The translations under genes were made by a program, and so were the position numbers. A stretch of 64,000 nt of DNA from Stenogyne calaminthoides (Eukaryota; Streptophyta; Magnoliopsida; Lamiales; Lamiaceae): contig JBBCBC010000008.1 of assembly GCA_037126765.1 (NCBI GenBank), positions 1,178,001-1,242,000 of the forward strand, read 5' to 3'. The notes below the pieces were generated by a model that made no database searches, had not been told where the DNA came from, and was given only the letters and a program-made list of their open reading frames with translations. Of the stretch, positions 25,621 through 38,900 are shown in pieces. The stretch's first letter is position 1. Each line of letters starts with the position of its first letter.

Positions 25621-26498
25621 TGGAAGTTTTTATCTTATCTAAAAGTTCGAACTTGTAAAAAGATATGTGAAATTAATTCGTTTATATTTATTTTCCAACA
25701 AGAACTCCCTGGATTCTCCTCTTGTCGCTCGTCGCACCCCTAGGTTTTTTCTTCCTTCCCAAGTTGTGTCCCTTTTCAGTACCTCTATCACGCCGAAATT
25801 TGATTTTGGAATTGAATGAATTTGATTTGCAATTGGCTGGGTTCGGGGTTTAATTAAAATCGTTGAAATTTATTTCTCTATTGCCCCCTTTTTTCTTTAG
25901 TTTTTCTTATGTTCTGCTGCTAATATAAAGGCTTGCTATTGTTTGGGTTCTTATGAACTTCGTTGTTTACTTATGGATTTTTTTTTAATACACGTATGTT
26001 TAAAGGAACGGAAATTTGCTTATTCAGTTTCTTTCGCCTGGAAACTGTTTATGGCTGCAATTTTATGATTCAGTTCTTAAACGGTTAAACCAAACAATAT
26101 TTTTCAAAACGGTAATTTGATAATTTCATACCAATTCTAATAAAATATCATTCAATTTCTTATTAGTTATCTATTGTTCGGTACAGTCATAATATATAAT
26201 TAGAGGCAAATTTAATTGTGTGAGACGAAATATAATTTGAGCATGACATTTAAATATTTTAGAAAAAGTGAACGTCGATTTGTGTTAGTCTGTACCTCGT
26301 CTCACGTCTCATGTATGAGACTGCCTCATACGAAATTTTATCTTATAATTATTAATATGATGTTTTCTACTTTCTCCGTCCCAAAATAAATACATCATTT
26401 ACTCAAAAAGTCTGTCTCAAATTAAATGAATTATTTTCTGAAAGGTAATAAAACAACTAAATCACTTTAAACTATATTGCAAAGTTTAAAAACATGCA
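25621..26498. other. Intergenic with leader-like sequence
   Basis: At 25690-25960 the sequence is less AT-rich and has the look of a 5' UTR and first intron (CT-rich, ending in T-rich DNA), but no start codon leads into a recognisable protein. Between 26215 and 26335 there are inverted words on the theme GTGAGACG / CGTCTCAC, and a partial MITE-type start (CTCCGTCCC) near 26373. No gene is supported. Confidence 0.4.
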
Positions 26499-26556
26499 CG
26501 GAGAGTATGTTGATTTAACGTGAGCGAGATTAGATGGTGCTGAAATGCTTGCAGAG
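26499..26556 (+). pseudogene. CHY1 exon scrap (partial copy 5)
   Basis: Fifty-odd bases match the CHY1 exon that encodes GEYVGLTGARLDGAEMLACG in copy 4. The reading here is GEYVDLT, a TGA stop, then ARLDGAEMLA, after which similarity ends. No neighbouring exons are visible. It is either a remnant of a further tandem copy or a displaced piece of copy 3, which lacks this exon. Confidence 0.75.
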
Positions 26557-28087
26557 TGATTTAACAGTTATTTTCGAATTTAATTATATCCCAACCATCT
26601 ATTTGACAACCTTCTTTTTCCTACATGACACTTTTAAATTCCTCTAATTTTAATTTCTATTTTTCTCATTATTTACAATTTTTTTATTTTAATTAGATGA
26701 CTTATCTTAACTCCCCACATTTCTAACTTTCTCATCATTTTGAATTTTGAATTATATTTTCCACATCCATTGTTATTTAACAACCTAAAACACTGTTCAC
26801 TTTTTTAAATTGTTGTTTTATTATTCCGCGTTCTTATCCTTAATTATATTTTAATTAAGATTTTCAATCTAATATTTTTTTATTTAAGGTACCCAAATAT
26901 TTTACTTTTTTATTATTCGATATTCACTCTAAAATAATGATAGATAATTTATCTTTTAAAAAATATACCTTGCACATACATACAAAAATATTATTATAAT
27001 TAAATTGAATAATTTGATTAAATTAAATTTTAAAATAACTAATGTAAAATGAATAATTTAAAAAATATACCCGCGTAATACACAGGACCATACACTAGTT
27101 AGGTATAATGTATCAATATGTTTTTAACTTATCAATTTTTATTTCGATTGACCCCTAAAATATTTATTATTTTAAAGAATTTTATGGTATAAATTTTTTA
27201 TTTCACAAGATCTTTCACGACGAAAAATTGACAAATTTAAGTAGAGAAATAAATTAGGGTTCTTACATCTTAAAATAATACTTTTCAATGGATAGGCCCC
27301 CTAACACTAATCATAATTATTGAATAATATATGGAATTTTTTGATGAAGTACTATTGAACTGAAAATAAATTTATAGTAAAAAATTATAGGTTGGCGGCG
27401 GCTAAAGATGCACTTTGCTATATATACGTATGTTGATTGTTGAGGCCCACCCTTGATTGGTTAGTTTTTTTTGCCTAACCACCTCCATTTATCTTAACCC
27501 ATTTTCAGATGAAGTTTTGGGAAGATCGGAAGGTCACTTTCGGGGTTATATTACTTTCCTAAATGTAGTTTTGTCATCATTGTCTATTTATCAGCTCTCC
27601 TTCTATAAAATACCAAAAGCTACCTTACCTTAAGTGTTTTACAAACAAAAAATAAATAATTTGATAACGGGTAACATGCGAGATTTGGTTGGTGATGAAA
27701 GAAGGAGCCATAATTTGTTAACTAATGGAACTCTGTCCTTCTTTTCTCTCTGCTTTGCTTTTGTGAGGCATTAGAAATTTAGAACAAGAAGGCCGCTTTT
27801 GTTTAGTTTTGCAATTTGCAAAATATATTGGCCAAATCCAAGTTTAGCAAAAAGCTAAGGGGTCCTTTTGGTAATTACGCGTTAGAAGGGCGTGTGTAAA
27901 CAAATCAGTTTTAGAAACGGCAAAGAAGATTTCACTTGTACCTTGTTCTTCTAAAATTGTACATTTACTTGGCAAAACACAAACAATTCTGTCAATAGCA
28001 TAAATAAATTGAATTTATTTTGTGGTCTTATTATTGCTGCTAATTGCTATCGTCTCTACGTACAAGCAAAGCCCTTCTCGGAGTACA
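26557..28087. other. Intergenic and upstream region of CHY1 copy 4
   Basis: AT-rich. Near 27065-27097 the order CCCGCGTAATACACAGG, then ACCATACACTAG and T resembles a Helitron 3' end. From about 27400 the sequence is less repetitive and should include the copy 4 promoter and 5' UTR; a TATAAAAT at 27604-27611 is the best TATA candidate but would imply a leader of about 450 nt. Confidence 0.4.
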
Positions 28088-31000
28088 ATGGCTTCTAACA
28101 TTGGAGAAACCGACCAGGTATGTGAATTTGGACTCTTTTCACTTGATTTTAGGTTAAAACTTTCATTCATTCCCAAATAAAAGTTAAAGTTCAAATCATT
28201 TTAGGTTAAATCTTTTTGTTGCACTGATCAACTAAAATAATTGTACTCGTTTGCTGGAATTTCTATTTTATGTTCCTAATATTTGTTGGATTTGTTTCAT
28301 ATTCTAGTTTGGTTATGTTTAAATTGATCAATTTGGGCAGGTTTTGGTGGAGGAGAGATCATCTGTGAGGATTCTGACGCTGAACAGGCCTAAGCAACTC
28401 AATGCACTTTCGGATGCAATGGTATGTACTAATCAATTGGTTGCTCCTAGACATTGTTAGGGATTTGTAATTCAATAGCAGAAGTTTTGAGATTCCTGTT
28501 GCCCAATAACTGTTTGAGATTATTTTACTTAAATATGAAAGACATTTTGTCTGATATTTGAAATTGTTCTTCATCATAGGTGTCTCGTTTGTTGGAGCTT
28601 TTTGTTGCCTGTGAGAAAGACTCTTCTGTCAAATTGATAATTTTAAAGGTAAATTTTCATCAGATTTAGGACAAATTTCAACTGGTTGGGTAATCTAGCC
28701 AACTGATGATCACTGGAGCATATTTTAATCTCTCTGTTTGTGTATGGCCATAAACAACAGGGAAAAGGAAGAGCATTTTGTGCTGGAGGCGATGTAGCAG
28801 CAGTTGTTCGTGAAATTAATCAAGGTAGAAAGCAGCACTTTAGATGGTTATATCTTATGAACTGCATCCATCAGTCTAATCAACAATGACTTTAGGTTGC
28901 ATTTAAACCCTATAAATTATGTTTGAATTTTATTAAGGTTTACTCATGCAAGTTGGTTTCAATAAAGTTCAATGTTTGGTGATTTGTTCGGCATGCTAGA
29001 ATAGTAAGAATCTGGAAAATTTAATCTTCTGACTCATTCAAAACAAAAAGAAAAAACAAATGGAGTCATGTTTCAAAAGTTGAAGATAATTATTTTATTA
29101 AAATTTCTATAATGTCATTGTCCTCATGAAAAATGTTACTTGGATATTGTTTAGGATGATGGATTAATGAATAAATGAAGGGGTATAAGTGAGGCTTTTA
29201 GATTGTACCTTCTTTACGTTGACCAAAAATAAAAACGGAGAAACAGACTCGTTTCTTGAGGTGCAGGGAGCATTTGAAAGGTTTATAATCAATCAAGACT
29301 AATGTGAATTTCAAAATTTTGTGATACATATAATGGATATATGAGTTGTAATATGTATCTCGTATTTTCATTTCAGAAGGTCAAAGATTTGCTTAGGCTT
29401 GTAGCCTGGTATGAATGTGGATTCTGATCAATAAAATTTAATGACTTTTTGAATTTGAACAACTTACCCCGAGTTTGTCTCCACCATGCTTTATATGCTT
29501 CGTTTGTGTCCACCATGCTTTTTATGTTTCGACTAGTGATAATCAAAATATGGTCCACTTCTTCCCTGAACTTTTTCTATTTCTTTCTTTCTATATGTTT
29601 GTAATTCGCCATTCCTGTGCTAAACAATGTTATCAGCATCTTTAAGTTAATAAATAAAGGGTCTCCTTACAGTAGATGATGCTTATTATTTTCCATGAGC
29701 ATCAGGTAATTGGAAGTCAGGTGCAAATTATTTCAGAAAGGAGTTTACAATGAACTATGTCATAGCTACATACAGTAAAGCCCAGGTGCTAATATAGAAA
29801 AACACTCATGTTTTTTATTTCCTGTTATATTCCTCTGTGATTGCTGACTTCTTTCAGATATTTTTGTGAATCTTATTTTTTATTTATGTTCAAAGGTTTC
29901 AATTCTTAATGGAATTGTCATGGGAGGAGGAGCAGGTGTTTCTGTACATGGTAGATTCCGCATTGCTACAGAGAATTTGGTATTTTTCTTTTTCTTTCTT
30001 GATCTTATATGAATTTAGATCTTCAATACACTTTGATCATCGCTGGCGCTAAATCACTCAACTTAGTTGCTGTCATTCCTAAAACAATATATCTGAAACT
30101 AGTAAATTCTAAAATATGAAGTCTATTTTAGTATTTGTGTCATCAAATTTGGAACTGTATAATTCTGATGGCAATAGTTCCCATCATCATTCATAGTGTA
30201 ACATAGTGCATTTAGAGGACAAGCAACAACTCATCTTTCCCTTATGATATATATAGCGCTAAACATGAAAGAAGTGTAATCGTTCTTTTAAGTAGAAAAG
30301 ATGGGATAATGGCTGATCTAACTGAAACTTCATGGTTTAATGTATGTTCAACAGCTTTATTCATAAATTTGAAGTTTTTATATTTGGTAAATACTTTGGT
30401 TTAGTATCTGAATTATATTTATAGTCTTTATTCTGATTGAATGATGTTTTACGATAGTGTGTCTGATGCGGAGAGGCCATTAAGTTATTTGTATTTTTCT
30501 CTTTAATTGGAAATGATGTAGTACCAGCTAATCAAGAACAATTGTTCATTCTAATAAGGGTCCACGTGTAAACCTTCTTGCAGCTTTTTGCTATGCCTGA
30601 AACAGCGCTGGGACTCTTTCCAGATATAGGTGCTTCTTATTTTTTGTCAAGACTCCCCGGATTCTTCGGTAATTTTTGCGTGCCTTTGTGTTTTCCCAGT
30701 TCATGTTTTGAGGTAGATGTGCAAGCATCTTGCCAATAATTTTGCAGTATTATCTAGCTTTTGTGTACATTTATATCATATTACTTTCTTGGAAAAATAT
30801 GTATTTGTATATTTCCATTCTTCATATATTTTCTTCTGGTTTATGATCTTGATAGTCTTATTTATTGATTCTACTTTACTCTTATTTGGAAAGCTCCATG
30901 CTTGTGCAATAACATTAACTAGTCACATTTCTCAGAAATTACACTTTCCTTGCAGGAGAGTATGTTGGTCTGGCAGGTGCAAGGTTGAATGGTGCTGAAA

Positions 31001-32995
31001 TGCTTGCATGTGGTCTAGCAACTCACTTTGTTCCATCCGAGGTGTATATATATATATATATATATATTAATTTATGCTTTTTTGTTTGGTTTTGGGTGAG
31101 GTGTTGCTATTCAGTTGGATGTTTAGGATTTTTATTTTATCTTTAAACAAAATTTCTGTTTTTTTAATTAGATTATCTTAAAAGCCCTTTAATCAGACTT
31201 ATGTTACTGTGGAGTTGGAGGGGTGGGACTGGAACTGATGTTGGGGAGGATTAGTAATTGGAAGTTGTCTGAGTATTTTGGTTACTTTGTTGTATATATG
31301 AACTAAATCTCAACCACTCAATGTTTTATTTGATTGAAAATAAATTTTCATGATTATAATACAAAATATACTGATTCTAAGTCCTGCATAAGGGCTGGTT
31401 CAGTTTAATTACCATTTCCATAACGACTTTTGTCACGTTTCTTTGTTATAAATAATGATTCTCATCTAAAAGCCATCAAACAAATAAGTTGTTCTGTAAA
31501 CATTATGGACCAATGCCAAAACTTGTGTTTAACATTTAGTTGTATTTTTTACGCTGTTGATTATTTGATTAATCAGCTTCCGTGGTTGGACAGAGATTGC
31601 CATTGTTGGAAGAAGCACTTATTAAAGCAGATTCCAGTGCTCCAGAGGTTATCTCTTCTATAATTGGTCATTTCTCACAGATGCCAAATTTGAAGAAGAA
31701 TAGCGCTTACCACAGGTTTCATTACTATTCAAGCTTAATAAATTATTTCAACAAAGGCTTAGAAAAAATTTGATCAAGCAACTTGAGCACCACTTATTTG
31801 GGAACAAATTGGTTAGGCTAGACTACTGTTATCTTCATTACTGTTTGTATTATCCAGAGCTTCCTTCTAAATTATGTCGCTTTGATTAAAATTGACAGTT
31901 GTCACCACTAGCTTCATTAGAGTGGTCAGATAAAAATACTGATATTTAGCCTCAGATACTAATCTTGCATTTAATACATAACTAAATGAACGGATTATTG
32001 GTGTCCTCTATTTACATATCCACAGGAAAATATTAATTAATTAGTCTTGTTGCTTTTGTTTCCTTGTCAGATACAAGCATTCGTCAACTTGATCCTTAAA
32101 TGTTTAAAAACTTGTGTATTCTTCAATTAATTTAGTATAATTCCTTATGTTCTTGGGTCTCAGATAGTAATCAATTTCCTGTGACTACATCTGCAGGTTG
32201 GATATCATAAACAAATGTTTTTCTCCAAGAACAGTTGAAGAAATTATAGCAGCCCTTGTAAGATGACAAAAAAATCAGCTTTCACCTCCAATTTACAGTT
32301 TCTGATTGTCTATGTGCCATCTTTGTTTCTAGGGGAGGGAAGCTGCTGAGAAGCAGGACGATTGGATCTCTTCCACCATTCAGTCCTTAAAGACAGCTTC
32401 CCCTACGAGCCTTAAAATTTCTCTGAGATCAGTAAGCATTCTTAGTTCTTCAGAATCTTAGAAGTCAGTTGTCTTGTAACAAAATAAAACAAACTCCCTA
32501 AAATTTTTGCACATGTTCTCCAGATTAGAGAAGGGAGGCTCCAGGGCATTGGTAAGTGCCTCGTTCGAGAATTCAGAATGGTTTGTCATGTGTTGCGCGG
32601 AGAAATTAGCAAGGATTTTGTCGAGGTACCATTCCAACGTACCAACTCAAACATATCCTCTTTATATTCACATTCTTAAGTATGGTCTAACTAAGTGAAT
32701 TCTAAACTACAGGGTTGCAGAGCTATACTGTTTGACAAGGATAAAAATCCCAAGGTGCGTCGTCATTTTTGCCATCTGGGATTCTAGTGTAGTAGAAAGA
32801 AACAAGTTAGACTATAATCAGACTTTATAATTTTCCATCTTTGTGTTGTATTTGCAGTGGGAGCCGTCCAAGTTAGAGTCCATCAGTGGGGAAATGGTGG
32901 ACAGGTTTTTCTCAAAGGTAAAGGATGATGATTGGGAAGATTTGAAACTCCCGGCGAGGCCCGACTTACCTACATATGCCATTGCTAAACTTTAA
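28088..32995 (+). CDS. 3-hydroxyisobutyryl-CoA hydrolase, peroxisomal (CHY1-type, copy 4), 14 exons
   Basis: Intact gene of 380 aa. Exons: 28088-28117, 28341-28421, 28580-28648, 28761-28824, 29706-29785, 29896-29979, 30584-30668, 30956-31041, 31594-31715, 32197-32257, 32333-32431, 32524-32625, 32713-32754 and 32858-32995, all with GT-AG introns and matching phases. The family hydrolyses 3-hydroxyisobutyryl-CoA to 3-hydroxyisobutyrate during valine catabolism, in plant peroxisomes. Seen: an N-terminal crotonase core with LTLNRPKQLNALS and FCAGGDVAAV; MGGGAGVSVHGRFR; MPETALGLFPDIG with the catalytic Glu and Asp; and C-terminal AKL, a PTS1. Length is close to Arabidopsis CHY1. It is the only array member with all exons, introns and consensus residues, so it is the likely functional parent. 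The start is the first ATG in a short exon ending at a good donor. Confidence 0.95.
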
Positions 32996-35900
32996 ATTTA
33001 TATGGGCCTGGCTTTAATAATAAACTACAGAAAAGAGAGGGGTTAGCCAAGAATTGTAACTCCCCAGATAATGTGTTTAATAATTGTAGCAAAATAAATG
33101 CAGTAAGTTCTGAGGTTGTAGACACATCCCTTGGACAAAAAATTCATATGAGACGAATTTATTTATGGGATGAGTTCTCATCACTTGTATAATATGTGAT
33201 CTTTAAACTCGCAATTCTAGCTACTCATGTTTTGAAGCAATGTGGGGTATAAATATAAAATAGAGTTTCGTTTTATGTGTGAGACCATTACATTGGGAAT
33301 AGAGACTGGAAACTTTGAGGCGTCTCACTCTAACACACACTAATTATTTAGAAGCTTCTCAATATTTTCCCTCTCCCTCTACATCTTTCTACAATACACC
33401 TACAAATTAATTAAAATCACAAGACTGCTTCATACCACTTTCTCTCCCCCTCTATTTCATCTCATATCGAATATCGTCGAATCTACTAGTAATTGAGTTT
33501 ATTGAATTTGGCTTAGGTTTTTAAGTGTTTAAAACTTTAATTTATGAGTATTTCGAAACAATAGGATTTACAATATGCGGCGTATTTATACAAAATAGTA
33601 TTGTTAATATAATATATTTCTTTTTTTTTTAATTTCATGCTTACTGGTTCTTTTTACAACCTTATTGTGGTTTACAAACTCATTCAGATAATTTTATTAT
33701 TTATAAGTTAGCTCGATTAAAAATTGGCAAAAAATTGAGAATATCAATTAAGTAAAAGAAATATTGTATCAATATAAGATGTGGACCAGTTATTGAAACC
33801 ACCATTTGGTGGGCCTAGACAAGTTTGACCCTTGGCGGGCTGAATTAGAAAGGCGCCGGTTATTAGCACCCCCCTTTTTAGGAAACGCACCCCTTTGATG
33901 AATACACCACTTAAAAGATTAATACACTATCAATACATTCCTAAAATTGCCCTCCTCCACCTTTGTTCCTTTTTTGAACCGGCATATACCTCCATTCTTT
34001 AAAAAAAAAAAAAAAAACGCTGCTACGCCTTCCACCTGCAACTCCTACGCCTCCACCTTCGCTGCCTCTGCAACGCCTACGCCTCCACCTTCGCCGCCTC
34101 TGCAACACCTTCCGGGCGACGCCGCAACGCCTCCCTCTGCCAGCGACGCCTCTGCCACCGTCGCTCCTCCTTCTACCCAAAGAATGACAAGAGGTTAGTT
34201 TTATTTGCACGTGTTTACGTTATTTGCTCCTCCTTTGTTGCGCGACGCCTCCGCCACCGCCGCTCCTCCTTCTGGCTATAGTATTAGTAAAAAAATTTAA
34301 TTATTTTTTTGCTTTTTTTAGTGGCTAAAGGGTGATAAAACTTTGTATTTTTCAGAAATAAGTTTCTACGTATTAGTTGTCTTGGTGTTTGAATAGCTTG
34401 TTGCTCTGTTTCCTTTGGTCTGGAAAATGCTCTGTTTCCTTATACCCTGAAACAGAGAATCTCAAGAAAAAATTTGTAGGTTCCTTATTTGAGTATCTAT
34501 TGAACCGTGGTAATATATTATGTAAACATTTATCTTGTAGCTTAAGTGTTTTGCTATTGTAAATGAACAACTTTCAGCTGTAGTTGTGAAACTTGTGATA
34601 CAACTGTGTAGTTTATCTTGATTTTATGTTATGATGATGATTCTTGATCATTCTTATACCCTCAGTGCTAATAAATTCATTTTTCTGACCAAAAAAATTA
34701 GTAAATTTTTTAAACTATTTTTTTGCTTTTTTTTAGTATAAATGATCAATCTAAATAATTCTTATCTTCTAGTTCTCAACGCAAACATTCAATGCATAGC
34801 AATGATACCATGTTACTATTGGGAATTACCTACCTAAAACTTCTTATCTTGATATACATAAATGTTTGATACATAAATTTTTAGCTGTTTGTTTTATACC
34901 TCAAATTAGCTAACCTGTATGGTATTCTGGATAATCGATATCAAGTTTGTTTCCCCTAAAACGTAATTATAGCATGTGCCAAAATTTGCATCTCTTTCAA
35001 CCTATTTTTAAGAATTTAGTATTAATTTGAGTTTAAGGTACCAAATTAAAGAGATAGCATTTTAATGACAAAAATATTTGTGTATTTTTTAAGATAAGGG
35101 AGAAAGGGTTGTACCTACATCTTCAAATAGAAGGAAAAAGACAGGGAATGAAGTCAATGCTCCACCAAAGCTTCTAATAACAGGAAAATGAAAATTGTGA
35201 GTGAATCAAATGTTCCCATTGAACCACAAGAACTGGAACCACAGGTGACACCTGAAGCAACTGCATTTGAAGTTCATACATCTGAAGATTCTTCCTATAA
35301 TAACGATGAGGAAAATAGAGAGGAAGAGGGATCGAAAGAGAGAGAAGAAAATCCCGAAGAAGTAGCTGTAGAATAAATGCCGAAATTTTCGAAATTTTTG
35401 CCAAACAGTAGTTTGCTTAACAAAATTCGGTGACAATTTTCGAAATTATACATACATTTCGTCAAACTATTGATGAAACTTTTTAATAATTTCGAGAAAG
35501 TCTGCCGATATTTCTGTACAGAAGGTTCCTGGAGTATTTCGGAAATAATTTTCGAGAATACATATATGTTTCGTAAATAAATACCGAAATTATGTAGTGT
35601 TTTCGAAACATTAAGCCGATATTTACTTACAATAGGTTACTTAAAATAATTCGGTGCAAAATTTTGAAATTATACATAAATTTCGCAAACTATTGATGAA
35701 AACTTTTAATAATTTCGAGAAAGTTTACCGATATTTCTTGACAGAAGGTTCCTGGAGTATTTCGGAAATAATTTTCGAGAATACATATATATTTCGTAAA
35801 CTCTTTTTGAAATTATGTAATAATTTCGAAACTTTCAGCCGGAATTTCCTTACAGTAGCTATTTTTCGGAAATCCGTCGAAGTAACAATTACAGTAGCTA

Positions 35901-38900
35901 CACATATAATCCGAACGTAACTTAAAGCCAAAATTGTACCAAACGTTAGCGATATCAATCACATTCCAACCAATTCGTACACACCAAAAAGAACAATACA
36001 ACCAAAAACTATCCAACCACATACAAAAAAAATACTACAACAATTCAACAAATTTACTTTCTTGTAATTTGTTTTGCTTCGTAAGTCGTATGCCATCCTT
36101 CTGAAATTGAAAGATGAAATTCTACTGACGATGGGCGGCATCGGATGTCCAGCTCCAAAATATTCCTGTAGATTTTATAAAATTATTATCGATACCATTC
36201 TAAATATACAAATGTAGTACTTGTAGAACATGAAAAAATACCTGGACAACTCATTCATTAGGTACTGTCGAACACGAATCCAATTGTTCTCACCAAACCC
36301 CATCAAACCTGCCACACACCGGAAGCCACAATGCCCATCACCCTTGACATCCACAAAGTCAAGAATATATGATCGATACAATGGGGGAATCGAATCCATG
36401 AAATTAGATGTGGCAACACTTAGTGTACGTTTACGAATTATCTGCACACAAGATAAACAAAGAATATAAATAATAAAAAATAAAAATATATAATTTCATT
36501 TCTAACAATAAATTACCGGTTGTTTTTGGGGTTTTCCCTTCTTCTCGAACATAGGTGATGGAAGTGTCTCTGACATGTCATACACCAAAATTTCATTAAC
36601 TGAGCAACTTTCAACCATAGATTGTTGATACTCAAAAAGACTAAGGTCGCGTTTGGTAGATGCATCGTTGGAGGTTTTGTTTTTTGATTTAGGACGACCA
36701 CGTGTATTTTTGAGTGGTGGCGGTTCTACAAGATTAGTGGTGCTCGGATTTGCAAGCTCTCTCATGCTCTTCAGATATAGCATTTTTTCTTGTTCACTAA
36801 AGCTTTTGAAAACTACCCTCATATCATTTATAGCATCTTCAAAACGGTTGCAAATGTCTTCATTAACATCATTATCATCTTTTTTTACCACCGGCTCCAT
36901 ATCCAACTTCCTCCAAAAAGAATCAACGGCACCAATAGGTATTGGTTTGTCCGCATACACGTACTCCTCAACCTCATGCGCACACGGCAAACCATACGCC
37001 TTTCTCAAGATATGTTTGCAATTGCTTGATTTAAAATATGGTTTTTTTACCTCTTTAACTTCTTCAAACAACTTCTCCAAGGCAAATAGGGAGACCACAC
37101 CCCGTAAATTATTGTAGACGCTTGAGGAGAACTTGTGTTGGGCGACATTGACACTCTTCTCAAACGAGGCTTTAATTTGTGTGTGATTTGCTTCATAAAG
37201 AGTGTGACACTTCACCCAAGCCCTCTCAAAATTAGACATTGAGTTTCCAAGCATTCTCTTCAAGGCCGAATGATGACTCTCAACCCTGAAATTGAAATTA
37301 TATTAAACAATTAGGCATTATAATATTTTAATAATAAAAATACTATTTATTTAACACTACAAAGTTTAGTAAGTAGACCTGTTTGTTGTGGTACTTCCAT
37401 AGCGCATGACTTGGTCTGTCCAAACCTTCATGAACCTCTCTTTGTAGGGATTGATCCATTCTTTCATCACGTACTCGACCGACTTCTCAATAAACTTTGA
37501 ACGAAGCACATGCACCTCCTTTTCAAAATCATCATCTGAATTAGCAAACATAATGTCATTGAATTGTTTGTAGAATATCTCCCACTCCTTTTCACATTTG
37601 AACTCTCTTTTGCACATAGCCAACACATTTCGGTTAATGTGGAATGTGCAAAGAAAATGTCGGGATTTTGGAAATTTAGACGCCACAACATTCATCAACG
37701 CCTTCTCCTGATCCGTAACAATCACAGTGGGAAGAGAAGCCTCACCCAACAAATCTCTCAAGATACCCAACGCCCAAGTGTAGTTCTCTTCTTTCTCAGC
37801 CATTAAGAACACAGTTGCGACAGAAAATGTTAACCCCGTTGATGTCATGCCACATATCTCCAGAAAGGGTAAACGGTACCTATTGGTCTTGTATGTGCAA
37901 TCCATGAATAATACTTTTGGGAAAGCATGCACCAGCTGGATAGAGACATGGTGTGCAAAAAACAATTCGTTTAACGTGTTTGTCTTTGGGCAACTTCTAC
38001 TCGTCTGAAAATATTTTTCCAAGACCAACTGACTCATCAAATACTGCAACTGAGATCGCCCGCAATATTGATTGACTCTGTGTTTCTTCCTCGCGTTGTA
38101 TATTGTTCTGACGGTAGAACGATTGGTAGCATCCTTTGCCTTCAACTCTAACAATACATTCTTTGGGGGAGCATTACATTTGGACATACGAATCACGAAA
38201 TCCTCCTCCTCCCTAGATAGGCGTCCTGCAAATGAATGGCCCTCAAGATTGGTGGCTATGGGATGATTATGTGTCCCACATTTTACCTCCAATATCCATT
38301 CTTCAGTAGGTATTTGTGTTCCTTTAACAAAAAGGGACATTAACATTTCTTTGAGCCCGTTTCCCTTCCTTTACTCTCTTCTTCTTTTTTTTCTTCTTGA
38401 ACATCAGTCTCTTTATTTACTTTTTTTCTCTTCTCCTTTTCTTTTACCTTCATCTTCCTCGTCCACCTACGATATACACCACCACGCTCACAAGCCAAAA
38501 ATACACGAGCATTCTTCTTCCCAAGACCACTATCGGAGCGCTTAACAACAATAACTATATTGTTTTCATTTCCCACATGGCGCACCCATTCTAAAAGTGC
38601 ATCACGAGACGCAAATGGTTTGTAAGTCGTGAACTCATCTGTGTAGTCTCTAACCAATTCTTGGTTTGATTGATTTGGTTGGTTTGATTGATTTGCGTTG
38701 TTTATCTCGATTTTTATATCTTCAACCTCCTTTTCAAATTCATCTTCATCAAACTTGTCCTCGTCTACATAAACATCATCATCCGCCAAGTTCTAAAAAA
38801 TAAAAACCAAAATAAAAAATAAGTAATTAAAATAAAATTTAGATTGATTTTTATTTGTAAATTTCGAAAAAAATAACCTACAAATTCGAAATTATTTACC